This document shows positions 19,215 to 28,750 of a DNA stretch of 64,000 nt, piece after piece. The DNA is taken from positions 1-64,000 of the forward strand of contig PBNK01000021.1 in NCBI GenBank assembly GCA_002723085.1, given 5' to 3'. The position numbers and the translations under genes were made by a program. This DNA is from Crocinitomicaceae bacterium. Lineage in GTDB: Bacteria; Bacteroidota; Bacteroidia; Flavobacteriales_D; Parvicellaceae. Position 1 is the first letter of the stretch; every line of letters starts with the position of its first letter. Below the pieces are notes generated by a model, which saw only the letters and a program-made list of their open reading frames with translations, made no database searches and was not told the origin of the DNA.

Positions 19215-19904
19215 TTGACAACATTTTACATAAATCAAGTACCAAAAGATATTGTCTTTCTTAATGAAATAAATTCTAGACATGCCATTAAATCATTGCG
19301 ACTAAAAAAAGGAGATCATATTAAAGTTGTAAATGGAAAAGGAGATTTATTTTATTCAAAAATTTTAGATCCTCATCCAAAAAAAACTGAATTATCTATT
19401 TTAAAAAAAGAATCTTATAAAAAGGAAATTCCTTTAATTCTTGCGTTTTCACCTACTAAAAATAACGACAGAAATGAATGGGTAATTGAAAAAGGCGTAG
19501 AAATAGGCATGACAGAATGTTATCCAATATTCAGTCAAAATTCTGAAAGAAGAAAGTGGAATAAAGAAAGAATGGATAAAATTGCTATTTCTGCAATGAA
19601 ACAATCTGGCAGGTTTTGGTTGACTAAAATTCATGAACCTATGAACATTGAATCTTTTTTAACAATTAATCATCCCCATAACAAGTTTATTGCTCATTGT
19701 AAGAGTTCAAAAAAAGAATCCATTCATAAACTTAGCAATGCTTATGAACCTCAATTAATTTTAATTGGTCCGGAAGGAGATTTCACTGAAAAAGAAATTA
19801 AAATGGCTGAAAAAAATAAATTTACTCCGGTAAATTTAGGAAATAATAGACTTCGAACAGAAACAGCTTGTATTACATCAATTGCCTTATTAAAACTTAG
19901 TTAA
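19215..19904 (+). CDS. rsmE: 16S rRNA m3U1498 methyltransferase RsmE
   Basis: A 229-residue SPOUT methyltransferase that methylates U1498 of 16S rRNA. The PUA-like N-terminal domain reads FYINQV then HAIKSLRLKKGDHI. The C-terminal knot carries LILIGPEGDFTEKEI (about residues 180-194) and NLGNNRLRTETA (about 208-219). The family usually has GPEGG, so the Asp here is a small variation. No ATG fits the N-terminus; TTG at 19215 gives an N-terminus matching RsmE proteins. Confidence 0.92.
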   Translation: MTTFYINQVPKDIVFLNEINSRHAIKSLRLKKGDHIKVVNGKGDLFYSKILDPHPKKTELSILKKESYKKEIPLILAFSPTKNNDRNEWVIEKGVEIGMTECYPIFSQNSERRKWNKERMDKIAISAMKQSGRFWLTKIHEPMNIESFLTINHPHNKFIAHCKSSKKESIHKLSNAYEPQLILIGPEGDFTEKEIKMAEKNKFTPVNLGNNRLRTETACITSIALLKLS

Positions 19905-20054
19905 TAAAAGCTTTAGTCTATGGAAGGCAAATTGCAAAAACAATTATGAACGAAATAATCAATATATAAAACCAAGTTTTTCTTATCACAATAAATTATT
20001 TTAAACAAATAACCTAAAAGCAATAACTTAAGTCAATACCATAAAAATGGTAAA

Positions 20055-21398
20055 TTAAATACCTGTATAATTTTGAGGAGAAATTTGAAGCAATTCTAAC
20101 TTAACATTTTCTTCAACAGATAACCCATTTATAAAATCTTTCATTGAATTAGCCGTGATTTTCTCGTTTTTTCTAGTTAAATCTTTAAGCATTTCATATG
20201 GGTTTTCAACACCTTCTCGTCTCAATACAGTTTGTATGGCTTCAGCTACAACCGCCCAGTTGTTTTCTAAATCATTTTTAAAAGCAGATTCATTTAATAA
20301 TAATTTATCCAATCCTTTCATTGTTGATCCCAATCCAATTATGCTATGAGCTATAGGCATACCAACATTTCTTAAAACAGTACTGTCTGTTAAATCTCTT
20401 TGCATTCTACTAATAGGCAATTTGGAACTCAAATGTTCATATAAAGAATTTGCAATTCCAAGATTACCTTCAGAGTTTTCAAAATCAATTGGATTAACCT
20501 TATGAGGCATAGCAGAAGACCCCACCTCCCCTTCTTTGATTTTTTGTTTAAAATAATCCATAGAGATGTATGTCCATAAATCTCTATTTAAATCTATAAT
20601 AATTGTATTTATTCTCTTTAATACATCAAATAAAGATGCCAAATGATCATAATGTTCAATTTGAGTAGTAGTTTGAGAACGATTAATTTTTAATTTTTGT
20701 TCTAGAAAATTATTAGCAAAATCAACCCAATTTATATCAGGGTATGCTACATGATGAGCATTAAAGTTTCCAGTTGCACCACCAAATTTACCCGCATAAG
20801 TGATTTTCTGAAGTTGATCAAGCTGAATTTGTAATCTTTCAACAAAAACAAAAATTTCCTTACCTAATCTTGTTGGAGAAGCTGGTTGTCCATGTGTTCT
20901 TGCTAACATAGATACATTTTTCCATTCTACAGAAAGTTTGTCAAGCTTATTAATAAGTTTTTCAAAATTTGGAATGAAATCATTTTCTATTCCATCTTTT
21001 AAAGACATTGGAACAGAAGTGTTGTTTATATCTTGAGAAGTTAACCCAAAATGAACAAATTCTTTATGTGATCCAATTTCAACTGAATCCATTTTATCTT
21101 TTATGAAATACTCAACAGCTTTAACATCATGATTAGTTACTCTTTCAATTTTCTTAATTTCTAAAGCATCTTCGTGAGAAAAATTTTCATACCAAGATCT
21201 CAATATTTTAAATAAATTTTTATCAAAATCAATAAGCTGTGGCAAAGGAAGTTCGCATAAAGCTATAAAATACTCTATTTCAACTTTAACTCTATATTTA
21301 ATTAAAGATTCTTCTGAAAAATAAGCGGCTAAAGAATCGGTTTTACTTCGGTATCTTCCATCTACTGGGCTTATTGCCGAAAGTTCTGTTAATCTCAT
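20055..21398 (-). CDS. purB: adenylosuccinate lyase
   Basis: A 447-residue fumarase/aspartase superfamily enzyme that acts twice in purine synthesis (SAICAR to AICAR, adenylosuccinate to AMP). Diagnostic motifs are LSAISPVDGRYR at the start, TSQDINNTS (about residues 120-128), ARTHGQPASPT (about 165-175) and the superfamily signature GSSAMPHKVNPIDFEN (about 292-307). The length fits the E. coli-type PurB group. It has a well-formed Bacteroidota promoter just upstream. An imperfect hairpin after the stop (20038-20051) lacks a U-tract. Confidence 0.96.
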   Translation of the reverse strand: MRLTELSAISPVDGRYRSKTDSLAAYFSEESLIKYRVKVEIEYFIALCELPLPQLIDFDKNLFKILRSWYENFSHEDALEIKKIERVTNHDVKAVEYFIKDKMDSVEIGSHKEFVHFGLTSQDINNTSVPMSLKDGIENDFIPNFEKLINKLDKLSVEWKNVSMLARTHGQPASPTRLGKEIFVFVERLQIQLDQLQKITYAGKFGGATGNFNAHHVAYPDINWVDFANNFLEQKLKINRSQTTTQIEHYDHLASLFDVLKRINTIIIDLNRDLWTYISMDYFKQKIKEGEVGSSAMPHKVNPIDFENSEGNLGIANSLYEHLSSKLPISRMQRDLTDSTVLRNVGMPIAHSIIGLGSTMKGLDKLLLNESAFKNDLENNWAVVAEAIQTVLRREGVENPYEMLKDLTRKNEKITANSMKDFINGLSVEENVKLELLQISPQNYTGI

Positions 21399-21415
21399 TA
21401 TTTAATTTAAAGGAA

Positions 21416-21448
21416 CAAATTTAGCAATCTGTCTAGCATTCAAGCAAA
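21416..21448 (-). promoter_or_regulatory. predicted purB promoter (Bacteroidota -33/-7 type)
   Basis: Read on the minus strand, TTTG (21448-21445) is followed by 21 nt and then TAAATTTG (21423-21416), an exact match to TAnnTTTG. The distance to the purB ATG (21398) leaves a leader of about 10 nt. Confidence 0.6.
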
Positions 21449-21509
21449 AAAATAATAAATGTTATGCATTTAATAAGATACAATTCATATTTTTAAGTCA
21501 AAAAGAACT

Positions 21510-22358
21510 TTGAAAAACTTTATTTTAGGAATTAGATGCCACGTTAAAGCATTTAGGTTTTTAGTAAAACATAAATTTTGGTGGTATAGTTTAGTCCCAT
21601 TTTTTGTTTTTATAGGAATTTATGCACTAGGTTTTTATCTAAAAGGTCTTGAAGAAAATAATTCTCCTGATAATTTTGATGACTTTGAGGATGTAAAAAA
21701 AATGCTTTATTATTTTTATTATGGAATATTACTCCTTCTATTTCTTTCTTTAACAAACTTTACTAGATATATTGTCATTATACTTATTTCTCCAGTACTA
21801 GCCATCATTTCTCAAAGAACTGAAAAAATTCTTACAGGAAACACTTATAAGTTTGATTTTAAACAACTTAAAAAAGATATTATTAGGGCTATTAATTTGG
21901 CTTTTAGAAATATAATCTATGAATTTTCACTTATTCTTTTAATCACTGTTTTATTTTGGTTTATTAGTCTTTTTATATCTGCAGAAAAAGACATGATCTC
22001 ATTTATTAAAAAAGGCATAATAATGATTATTGCATTTTATTACTATGGATTTGCATTTTTAGATTATACACTAGAAAGAATGAGATTAAGTGTTGAAGAA
22101 AGCATAATATATGTTAGAAAAAAAAGAGGTTTAGCCATTTCAATAGGAGTTATTTTTACTATAATTTTTCATTATTCTCAAGAACTTTTAAATCCTAAAG
22201 ATTATTTTCAAAATGATTACGTTTTTTATCTTACCATTTTTGCTATAGCCCTGATTAGTTCTATTGTTCCGGTTTGGTCAATGATTGCATCTACTATTGC
22301 TCTTAATGAAATTGAAGGTTTAGAAAATAATAAGTATGCCAACAAAGAAATTGATTAA
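21510..22358 (+). CDS. EI24 domain-containing membrane protein (CysZ-like fold)
   Basis: A 282-residue membrane protein with about five to six hydrophobic segments. The N-terminus KNFILGIRCHVKAFRFLVKH and the block YIVIILISPVLAIISQRTEK (about residues 89-108) fit the EI24/CysZ family (PF07264). CysZ proteins are sulfate permeases, but the wider family includes Bacteroidota members of unknown role. No sulfur-assimilation genes lie nearby, so no transport substrate is proposed. The start is TTG at 21510, 111 nt from divergent purB. Confidence 0.72.
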   Translation: MKNFILGIRCHVKAFRFLVKHKFWWYSLVPFFVFIGIYALGFYLKGLEENNSPDNFDDFEDVKKMLYYFYYGILLLLFLSLTNFTRYIVIILISPVLAIISQRTEKILTGNTYKFDFKQLKKDIIRAINLAFRNIIYEFSLILLITVLFWFISLFISAEKDMISFIKKGIIMIIAFYYYGFAFLDYTLERMRLSVEESIIYVRKKRGLAISIGVIFTIIFHYSQELLNPKDYFQNDYVFYLTIFAIALISSIVPVWSMIASTIALNEIEGLENNKYANKEID

Positions 22359-22413
22359 ATAATTCATAAAACCAAAAAAAAACACTTATTTTCATTAACT
22401 GAAATTAGCATAT

Positions 22414-23769
22414 ATGAAAATCAATATTCAATTATTATTTCTTATTTTATTTTTAAAAATTTCATTTTTAAACTTTGGTCAGGACAATAACTTTATTGAA
22501 AAAACCAAGGTTCAACACAAAATAAACGAAGGAAGAAATAATTTTTACTCTCACAATGTTAAAACAGCACTTCTAAACTACAAAGAAGCTTTGGCGATGG
22601 ATCCAAAAAATGCTAAAGCAGAATTTGGATTAGCACAATGCTATTTCAAATTGCATAAATTTGAAGAAGCTTTAAATCATGCCAAAAAAGCCAAAAATTT
22701 AAATGCTGAAGTAAATGAAGATCTAAATTTTTTACTTGGTGAAATTTATTTTAGAAAAGGGGAATTAAATCTTGCCAAAAAACACATTCAATCCTTTAAA
22801 GAAGTTACAAAATCAAAATCAAAATTAGAAGATTATGATGTTGATTTAATTTTAGAACAAATTGAATATTCAAAAAAAGCTATCCTTAAAGGAAATACAT
22901 CTGTTATAATAAAAAATATGGGAGAGAAAATAAATAGTTCTGGGCCAGAATATGCACCTTCTATATCTCATGATGGAAAATATTTCATATTTACTTCCAG
23001 AAGATCAGACACTAAAGGTGGTGAAGTAGATCGAAATTTTGATTATCAGTATTTCTCTGATATTTATCTATCTAAATGGAACGAATCAACCAAAAACTGG
23101 GATGAGCCTTCAAATTATCTTGGAAAAATAAACACTGAATATTATGATGCTTCGCTTGGTTTCACAGCTGAAAATTCTATTTTAATTTATAGAAACATTT
23201 TTGGTGTTACTAAGGTTGGAGATATATATATATCACATCAAAGTAAATCTGAAAAATGGGCTACTCCAAAACCTATTGCTCACAAAGACAAAAAAATATC
23301 CAACAAAATAAACTCTAGCTATTTTGAAAGTTCTGCAAGTATTACTTCAGATGGAGAATACATATATTTTGTTTCTGACCGACCTGGAGGTGAAGGTCAA
23401 GCAGATATATATTATGTTAAAAAACAAGGGAAAACATATACTGAACCAGTTAATATAGGAGCTAATATCAACACTGGTCTTGACGAAAAATGTGTTTTTA
23501 TTCACCCAGATGGCAACACCCTATTTTTTACTTCGAATGGCCGAAAAGAAAGCATTGGAAGTTACGATATATATTATTGTACTGGTGGCCATGAAAATTG
23601 GAGTAAACCTGTTAATATGGGTTCTCCAATTAACAGTTTTTTAGAAGAGAAAACAATCAATGTTTCATTAGACAAGAAAAAAGCATATGTTTCAGCCTAT
23701 TATGATATTAATAATTTAGGTGATGCTGACATTTATGAAATTGATATTTCTTCTTTCAAGTTTAAATAA
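22414..23769 (+). CDS. exported TPR and PD40 beta-propeller protein
   Basis: A 451-residue protein with a signal peptide ending near FGQ (residues 21-23). Two to three TPR repeats follow (YKEALAMDPKNAKAEFGLAQ and the next 70 residues). The C-terminal two-thirds contains WD40-like PD40 propeller blades with the repeated core SxDGxxIxFxSxR: PSISHDGKYFIFTSRR, SITSDGEYIYFVSDRPGG and FIHPDGNTLFFTSNGR. In Bacteroidota this architecture often precedes an OmpA peptidoglycan-binding domain, which is absent here. The gene ends in IDISSFKFK. It is likely periplasmic. Confidence 0.78.
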   Translation: MKINIQLLFLILFLKISFLNFGQDNNFIEKTKVQHKINEGRNNFYSHNVKTALLNYKEALAMDPKNAKAEFGLAQCYFKLHKFEEALNHAKKAKNLNAEVNEDLNFLLGEIYFRKGELNLAKKHIQSFKEVTKSKSKLEDYDVDLILEQIEYSKKAILKGNTSVIIKNMGEKINSSGPEYAPSISHDGKYFIFTSRRSDTKGGEVDRNFDYQYFSDIYLSKWNESTKNWDEPSNYLGKINTEYYDASLGFTAENSILIYRNIFGVTKVGDIYISHQSKSEKWATPKPIAHKDKKISNKINSSYFESSASITSDGEYIYFVSDRPGGEGQADIYYVKKQGKTYTEPVNIGANINTGLDEKCVFIHPDGNTLFFTSNGRKESIGSYDIYYCTGGHENWSKPVNMGSPINSFLEEKTINVSLDKKKAYVSAYYDINNLGDADIYEIDISSFKFK

Positions 23770-23818
23770 AAATCTATTCTTAATTTTAAACAAATGATCT
23801 TTTTAATCAATTTGTAAT

Positions 23819-25036
23819 ATGAATAAGCTAATTTTTAAAATAACTATTTTCATAAGTATAATTATTTTACCTCAAATTGGAATTTCTCAAGAAAAACAAG
23901 ATTATGCTTCAGAAGAAAAATCACTTTATTTAGTTAGAAAAACTGACGGTAATGAGCTGTATGGTTTTATAATAAGTGACGATGGAAGAGAAATACTTCT
24001 TGACACAAAAACTATTGGTAAGGTATATATAAATAAAGCAGATATCAAAGAAATAATTGACACAAAAAAAACGCTAAGTCTCGAAGATATCAAATCAGAT
24101 ACCTATACTGAATTTAGAACATCTGGACCATTTACAACTAGATATTATTTTACCAATAATGCTTTACCTGTTAAAAAAGGGGAAGATTATGCTATGATTC
24201 ATTTATTCGGGCCCGAAGTTCACTTTTCATTAAACGACAAAGTATCACTTGGGGTTATGGCAACTTGGATAGCCAGCCCAATAGGTTTAGTTGCAAAGGG
24301 AAATATTTACTCTAATAACAAACTTCACCTTTCATTAGGAACAATTATGGGGTCTTCAGGATATATAAATCAAGGCAGGTCTTTTGGTGGCTTACATTGG
24401 TTAACCATGACAATTGGTGACAGAGCATCAAACTTTAGTTTTTCAGGTGGGTATGGCTATATTAATTGGTCAAATTCTCAATCATCAAATTTCATGATTA
24501 ATCAAAGAACAATTGGCGACAAATATTCATTCAGTTTCTATGATACTCAACATCCTTATTTCATTCCTGATTATGAAATTGAATATGCTTTAAACCAAGA
24601 ATTATATGGAGATAACTTTTATTATTGGAACAATTCAGAAAGATACTTAACCAAAGATAAACAAGGCGCAATTATAATAGGAGTTTCTGGAATTTCTCCA
24701 GTTGGAAAAAAGGCAAGTTTTATTTTTGATTCAATGATTTTAATTAAAGATGAAAAGTCTGTGGTTTACAATGATTATGAAGTGAATGGCACTTATGATC
24801 GATATGATAATAATGGGAACCCTGTTAACACCCCTTTCAATGTAACTGTCGGAAAAGGCGAGGTAGTAAATTCAAATTTTAATTCTACAACTATTTTATT
24901 TATGCCTGCAATGAGAATAAACAGTTCTTATTCAAAAGCTTTTCAATTGTCCCTTGCAGGTGTAATCAATTTTGATTCTAATGGAGACGCAACTTCTTTT
25001 CCCTTTCCAATGGTTTCTTGGTTAAGAAAATTTTAA
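23819..25036 (+). CDS. exported paralogous protein A, outer-membrane-like
   Basis: A 405-residue protein with a signal peptide (cut near ISQ). I do not recognise the family. The mature N-terminus has a small beta module, LYLVRKTDGNELYGFIISDD then GRE and KTIGKVYI. It is followed by RTSGPFTTRYYFTNNALPVK and alternating hydrophobic/Gly-rich strands ending in WLRKF, which look like an outer-membrane barrel with a terminal aromatic. It is a clear paralogue of the next gene, with an extra insertion of about 60 residues around 210-270. No catalytic motif is visible. Confidence 0.6.
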   Translation: MNKLIFKITIFISIIILPQIGISQEKQDYASEEKSLYLVRKTDGNELYGFIISDDGREILLDTKTIGKVYINKADIKEIIDTKKTLSLEDIKSDTYTEFRTSGPFTTRYYFTNNALPVKKGEDYAMIHLFGPEVHFSLNDKVSLGVMATWIASPIGLVAKGNIYSNNKLHLSLGTIMGSSGYINQGRSFGGLHWLTMTIGDRASNFSFSGGYGYINWSNSQSSNFMINQRTIGDKYSFSFYDTQHPYFIPDYEIEYALNQELYGDNFYYWNNSERYLTKDKQGAIIIGVSGISPVGKKASFIFDSMILIKDEKSVVYNDYEVNGTYDRYDNNGNPVNTPFNVTVGKGEVVNSNFNSTTILFMPAMRINSSYSKAFQLSLAGVINFDSNGDATSFPFPMVSWLRKF

Positions 25037-25175
25037 ATACTCTAAATTAAATATAATTAACTTATAGTCAGTTAGTTATGTATGAAAATAAATAATTAAC
25101 ACGTCCTTTTTAGTTTATTACTTATTTTTTTTGTCAATTAATATTACTTAGTATTGACAAATAAAACTCACGTAA

Positions 25176-26210
25176 ATGAAAATTTTATCTAAAACTCTAA
25201 TATTATTATCTGTACTTATACTGCCAATCCTTTTTACAGCTCAAGAATCGACTACAGACACAAGTAAATTATATTTGATTAAAAAAACTGATGGAGGTGA
25301 ATTTATTGGAGAAATCATCTCAGATGACGGCAGAGAAGTCTTGATAATGACTAAAAGCATTGGTAAAGTTTATATTATAAAAGAGAATATTGCACTAATT
25401 ACTCAAACCAATGAAACAAAAAAATTATCAAATGATGAAGCTGAAATTGCAGAGTTTAGAACTGAAGGACCGTTTACCACAAGATACTATTTTACAAATA
25501 ATGCTCTTCCAATAAAAAAAGGTGAGAACTATGCATTTATTAATTTATTTGGACCCGAAGTTCATTTTGCAGTAACTGACAACCTAAATTTTGGATTAAT
25601 CTCTTCTTGGATTGGAAGCCCTATTACCTTAGTAAGTAAATTATCAATTATTTCTGAAAAAAAGGTACATCTTTCAGTTGGAAACATAATTGGAAATTCA
25701 GGCTATCTAGCTCAGGGGAGAGTATTAGTAGGGCTACATTGGGGGACCTTAACAATTGGTGATCGTATGCGTAACGTTAGTTTTTCTGCTGGTTATGGTT
25801 ACTTCAGCGACAAATCTAATACAATTACGAATTTTGGAGACTCTTTTCACGATGCACTTTTCTTAGGTTTTGGAGGAATTAGCCCAGTTGGTAAAAAAGC
25901 CAGTTTTATTTTAGATGGAATGTTCATTTCAAACACAAGGGACAACCGCAGTTATGATCCGCAGAACACAAATAATCCATGGAGAAACACTACAGAGCCG
26001 ACAATAACAAATACTACATTAATTTTAATGCCAGGAATGAGATTTTATTCATCTTATGATAAAGCTTTTCAAATTTCATTAGCTGGTGTGTTCTTTACAA
26101 ATAAAAGATACAATAGACGTATATACAATAGCGATGGAAGTAGTACTTACAAAAGTGGTGAAGTTACCTCATTTCCTGTACCAACTATTTCTTGGCTTAG
26201 GAAGTTTTAA
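25176..26210 (+). CDS. exported paralogous protein B, outer-membrane-like
   Basis: A 344-residue tandem paralogue of the upstream protein. Both share the N-terminal module (LYLIKKTDGGEF, IISDDGREVL, KSIGKVYI), the block GPFTTRYYFTNNALPIKKGE, LFGPEVHF, GISPVGKKASFI and the terminal WLRKF. This copy lacks the mid-protein insertion. A signal peptide ends near FTAQ. The 139-nt gap between the copies suggests separate expression is possible. The Phe-ending beta pattern suggests outer-membrane insertion. Function is unknown. Confidence 0.6.
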   Translation: MKILSKTLILLSVLILPILFTAQESTTDTSKLYLIKKTDGGEFIGEIISDDGREVLIMTKSIGKVYIIKENIALITQTNETKKLSNDEAEIAEFRTEGPFTTRYYFTNNALPIKKGENYAFINLFGPEVHFAVTDNLNFGLISSWIGSPITLVSKLSIISEKKVHLSVGNIIGNSGYLAQGRVLVGLHWGTLTIGDRMRNVSFSAGYGYFSDKSNTITNFGDSFHDALFLGFGGISPVGKKASFILDGMFISNTRDNRSYDPQNTNNPWRNTTEPTITNTTLILMPGMRFYSSYDKAFQISLAGVFFTNKRYNRRIYNSDGSSTYKSGEVTSFPVPTISWLRKF

Positions 26211-26243
26211 AGAAATTTTTATATTCGCAATCATATTTAAGAT

Positions 26244-27941
26244 ATGCGAGTTTCATTTCTTTTAAATCTTATAATTTTTCTTACAACTATTTTATTCATT
26301 ACGAGTTGTAATCAGCCAACCATTCAGAAAGAAAAATTGTCTTGTAATAAGCTAATTTCTGAAATCAACACAACTCAAGAATTTAAATTCTTTTTTGATA
26401 ATGACACTATCATCACTCAAGCTGATAAAAATGAAGAATTTTACAGCTTTAAATGTAAAAACGGAAAAAGAATTTATAGAAAGAAAAAATTCAGATTATA
26501 TCCTTTAAAAAATAATGAATCAATAAAAAAAGCTGAACTTATAATTCATGTAAATAATGAGTTGAAAGAAAATAAATTAATTGGAGTTTTTAGTAAAATA
26601 GTTAATCTTAACAATGAATCTTACCTTTTTCAAGAAGAAATTGGTAAAAGAATAATTGAATCTAATCAAAGAAGAGAAGGCATAATTTTAAAAATCCAAA
26701 ATAAAGATTCATATATTTTTATTGAGAGTACCAAAAGAGAAGCTTTTTCATCAAGTATAGACCTGTCTATTCAAAATTTTATTAATCAAAACATTTTAAA
26801 TGAATGCTACATTGACAAAATAAGTACTATTAAATTTATTTCTATCATAAAAAAACACTTGGGCAATGTAAATCCAAACTATTTTTATTTAAATCCTATT
26901 ACAAATAAAGCAGAACCCATTTTGGCCGGATTAACCAATTTTAAAATCAATAAATCCAAAAACATCATAGTTGAGGAATGCCAAAGTGATTCAAATTTCT
27001 TAACCTATTTTAATAAAGATCAAAACAATAACTTTTTATTTCTAAAAAATGATATTTCAGTAATAGAAAGCAAATTAACTATTCCTGATGGTTATGTAAT
27101 TAAAATTAATGCAGGTCAACAAATTGATATTATTAATTACGCATCTGTAATATCATTTAGTCCAATAGAGTGTAAAGGAACTGTAGATAATAAAATTCAT
27201 ATTTTTTCAAGCGATTCAACTGGTCAAGGAATTCATATTCTTCAAAAAAATGAATCCTCGATAATAGATCATTTGGTGTTTAGCAATCAAAATTCATTTT
27301 CAAAAAGAACAAAAGTAAGCAGTTGGTTACTCCCAAGTGCTTTAACCTTCTATGGAGGTGAAGTTACAATTAACAATAGTGAATTTAGAGATTTATATAG
27401 TGAGGATGCAATAAACACATTCAGAAATAAATATTCTTTCAGTAATTCAACCATCGAAAATACTTTTTCTGATGCTTTTGACGCAGATTTTAGTTTTGGA
27501 TCTATTAACAACTGTTCATTTATTAACTGTGGCAATGATGCTGTTGACATTTCTGGTGGGGAATTAGACTTAAATTATAGTCATTTTTCTGTGGTTAAAG
27601 ATAAAGCAATAAGTGCTGGAGAAGAAAGCATAATGCATGTAAATAATTGTACAATAGAAAAATCTTCATTAGGAATTATTTCAAAAGATTTATCAAAAGT
27701 TAATGCCTCAAATTCATCTATCTCAAATTGTGAAATTGCTTATTGTGCTTTCCAAAAAAAAGGCGAATTTGGACCTGGTTCAATTGTTTCTACTAATAAC
27801 ATTGAATCAAATTGTAAAAAAACTCATTTAATAGAGTTCAAATCTGAATTAAGTTTGAATGATAGTATAATTAATGAGTTTGAATACAATGTAATAGATT
27901 ATCTTTATGGGAACATTTATGGTAAAGCTACCGTAAAATAA
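26244..27941 (+). CDS. lipoprotein with CotH-like N-terminal and right-handed beta-helix C-terminal regions
   Basis: A 565-residue lipoprotein with lipobox ITSC (Cys22). Residues about 120-230 resemble the CotH kinase family: NNESYLFQEEIGKRIIESNQ, RREGIILK and FYLNPITNKAEPI echo the family's YLxQE, RREGxI and NPxTxxLEPI blocks. The Asp usually found shortly after EPI is not evident here, so activity is doubtful. From residue about 270 it becomes a parallel beta-helix with repeated short Asn/Ser-rich turns (NNSEFRDLYSEDAIN, NNCSFINCGNDAVDISGG). CotH-like, VTC and DUF4956 genes often co-occur, and the next two genes are exactly VTC and DUF4956. Confidence 0.68.
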   Translation: MRVSFLLNLIIFLTTILFITSCNQPTIQKEKLSCNKLISEINTTQEFKFFFDNDTIITQADKNEEFYSFKCKNGKRIYRKKKFRLYPLKNNESIKKAELIIHVNNELKENKLIGVFSKIVNLNNESYLFQEEIGKRIIESNQRREGIILKIQNKDSYIFIESTKREAFSSSIDLSIQNFINQNILNECYIDKISTIKFISIIKKHLGNVNPNYFYLNPITNKAEPILAGLTNFKINKSKNIIVEECQSDSNFLTYFNKDQNNNFLFLKNDISVIESKLTIPDGYVIKINAGQQIDIINYASVISFSPIECKGTVDNKIHIFSSDSTGQGIHILQKNESSIIDHLVFSNQNSFSKRTKVSSWLLPSALTFYGGEVTINNSEFRDLYSEDAINTFRNKYSFSNSTIENTFSDAFDADFSFGSINNCSFINCGNDAVDISGGELDLNYSHFSVVKDKAISAGEESIMHVNNCTIEKSSLGIISKDLSKVNASNSSISNCEIAYCAFQKKGEFGPGSIVSTNNIESNCKKTHLIEFKSELSLNDSIINEFEYNVIDYLYGNIYGKATVK

Positions 27942-27973
27942 AAGTATAATTTATTTGAAAGTTACGTTTACAA

Positions 27974-28750
27974 ATGCATAATATACTATCTATCTTAAAA
28001 TTGTATGATCCAATTGATTTAAAAGAAATGGATTCAGTTTCTTTAATGGAAAGAACCGATGAAAAATATACAGTAAAGATTAACGATATTGTTGATATGC
28101 TTAACCTTTTATCCAAAACTTACAGATGTTTAGAGATAAATAATGAAAGACTATTTAATTATGAAACCGAATATTTAGACAATTGTGATTCTATTCTTCA
28201 TAGAAATCATCAAAATGGAAAATTAAATAGGTTTAAAATAAGGTTTAGAGATTACATTCAATCTGGCATTACTTTTTTGGAAATAAAATTCAAATCAAAT
28301 AAAGGGGTTACTAAAAAAAGCAGAATTAAAGTTCCATTCAAAAGTAGAAGTGGAAGTGATAAATGCAATCAATTCATAAATAAAAAAACACCATATAATC
28401 CTAAAAAACTTAAAATCACATTATCAAATAGTTTTGATAGAATTACCTTAGTTAACTTATCTACAAAAGAAAGAGTAACTTTTGATATAAATCTAAAATT
28501 CAACAACAAAAATGAAGTTAAAGAATTGCCTGAATTAGGAATTATAGAGGTTAAAAGAGAAAAAGGAAATAGAAAATCTGAAATATTGTCTTTGCTAAAA
28601 AATAAAGGAATAAGGCCAACAAGATTTAGTAAATATGCAATAGGTTCTGTACTTTTAAATCCTGAATTAAAATACAATAACTTCAAAAAGAAATTATTAT
28701 TTATAAATAAAATAAACCACCATGGAAATATTTGGAATAGAGCTGTTTAA
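27974..28750 (+). CDS. polyphosphate polymerase (VTC) domain protein
   Basis: A 258-residue CYTH/TTM-superfamily protein of the VTC type. Conserved tunnel residues appear in ERTDEKY (26-32), YETEYLDN, RFKIRFRDY (basic strand), FLEIKFKSNKG, TFDINLKF, IIEVKREKG and FSKYAIG. In yeast Vtc4 the equivalent residues polymerise ATP gamma-phosphates into polyphosphate. Bacterial VTC-only proteins are less well studied. There is no signal peptide, so the domain is cytoplasmic. The 3' end overlaps the DUF4956 gene by 29 nt. Product identity, polyP or another phosphorylated polymer, is not shown by the sequence. Confidence 0.82.
   Translation: MHNILSILKLYDPIDLKEMDSVSLMERTDEKYTVKINDIVDMLNLLSKTYRCLEINNERLFNYETEYLDNCDSILHRNHQNGKLNRFKIRFRDYIQSGITFLEIKFKSNKGVTKKSRIKVPFKSRSGSDKCNQFINKKTPYNPKKLKITLSNSFDRITLVNLSTKERVTFDINLKFNNKNEVKELPELGIIEVKREKGNRKSEILSLLKNKGIRPTRFSKYAIGSVLLNPELKYNNFKKKLLFINKINHHGNIWNRAV

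Noticed and set aside
20038-20051. Hairpin ACCAT-AAAA-ATGGT after purB as a terminator
   Set aside because: The stem is only 5 bp and no U-tract follows it on the purB strand.
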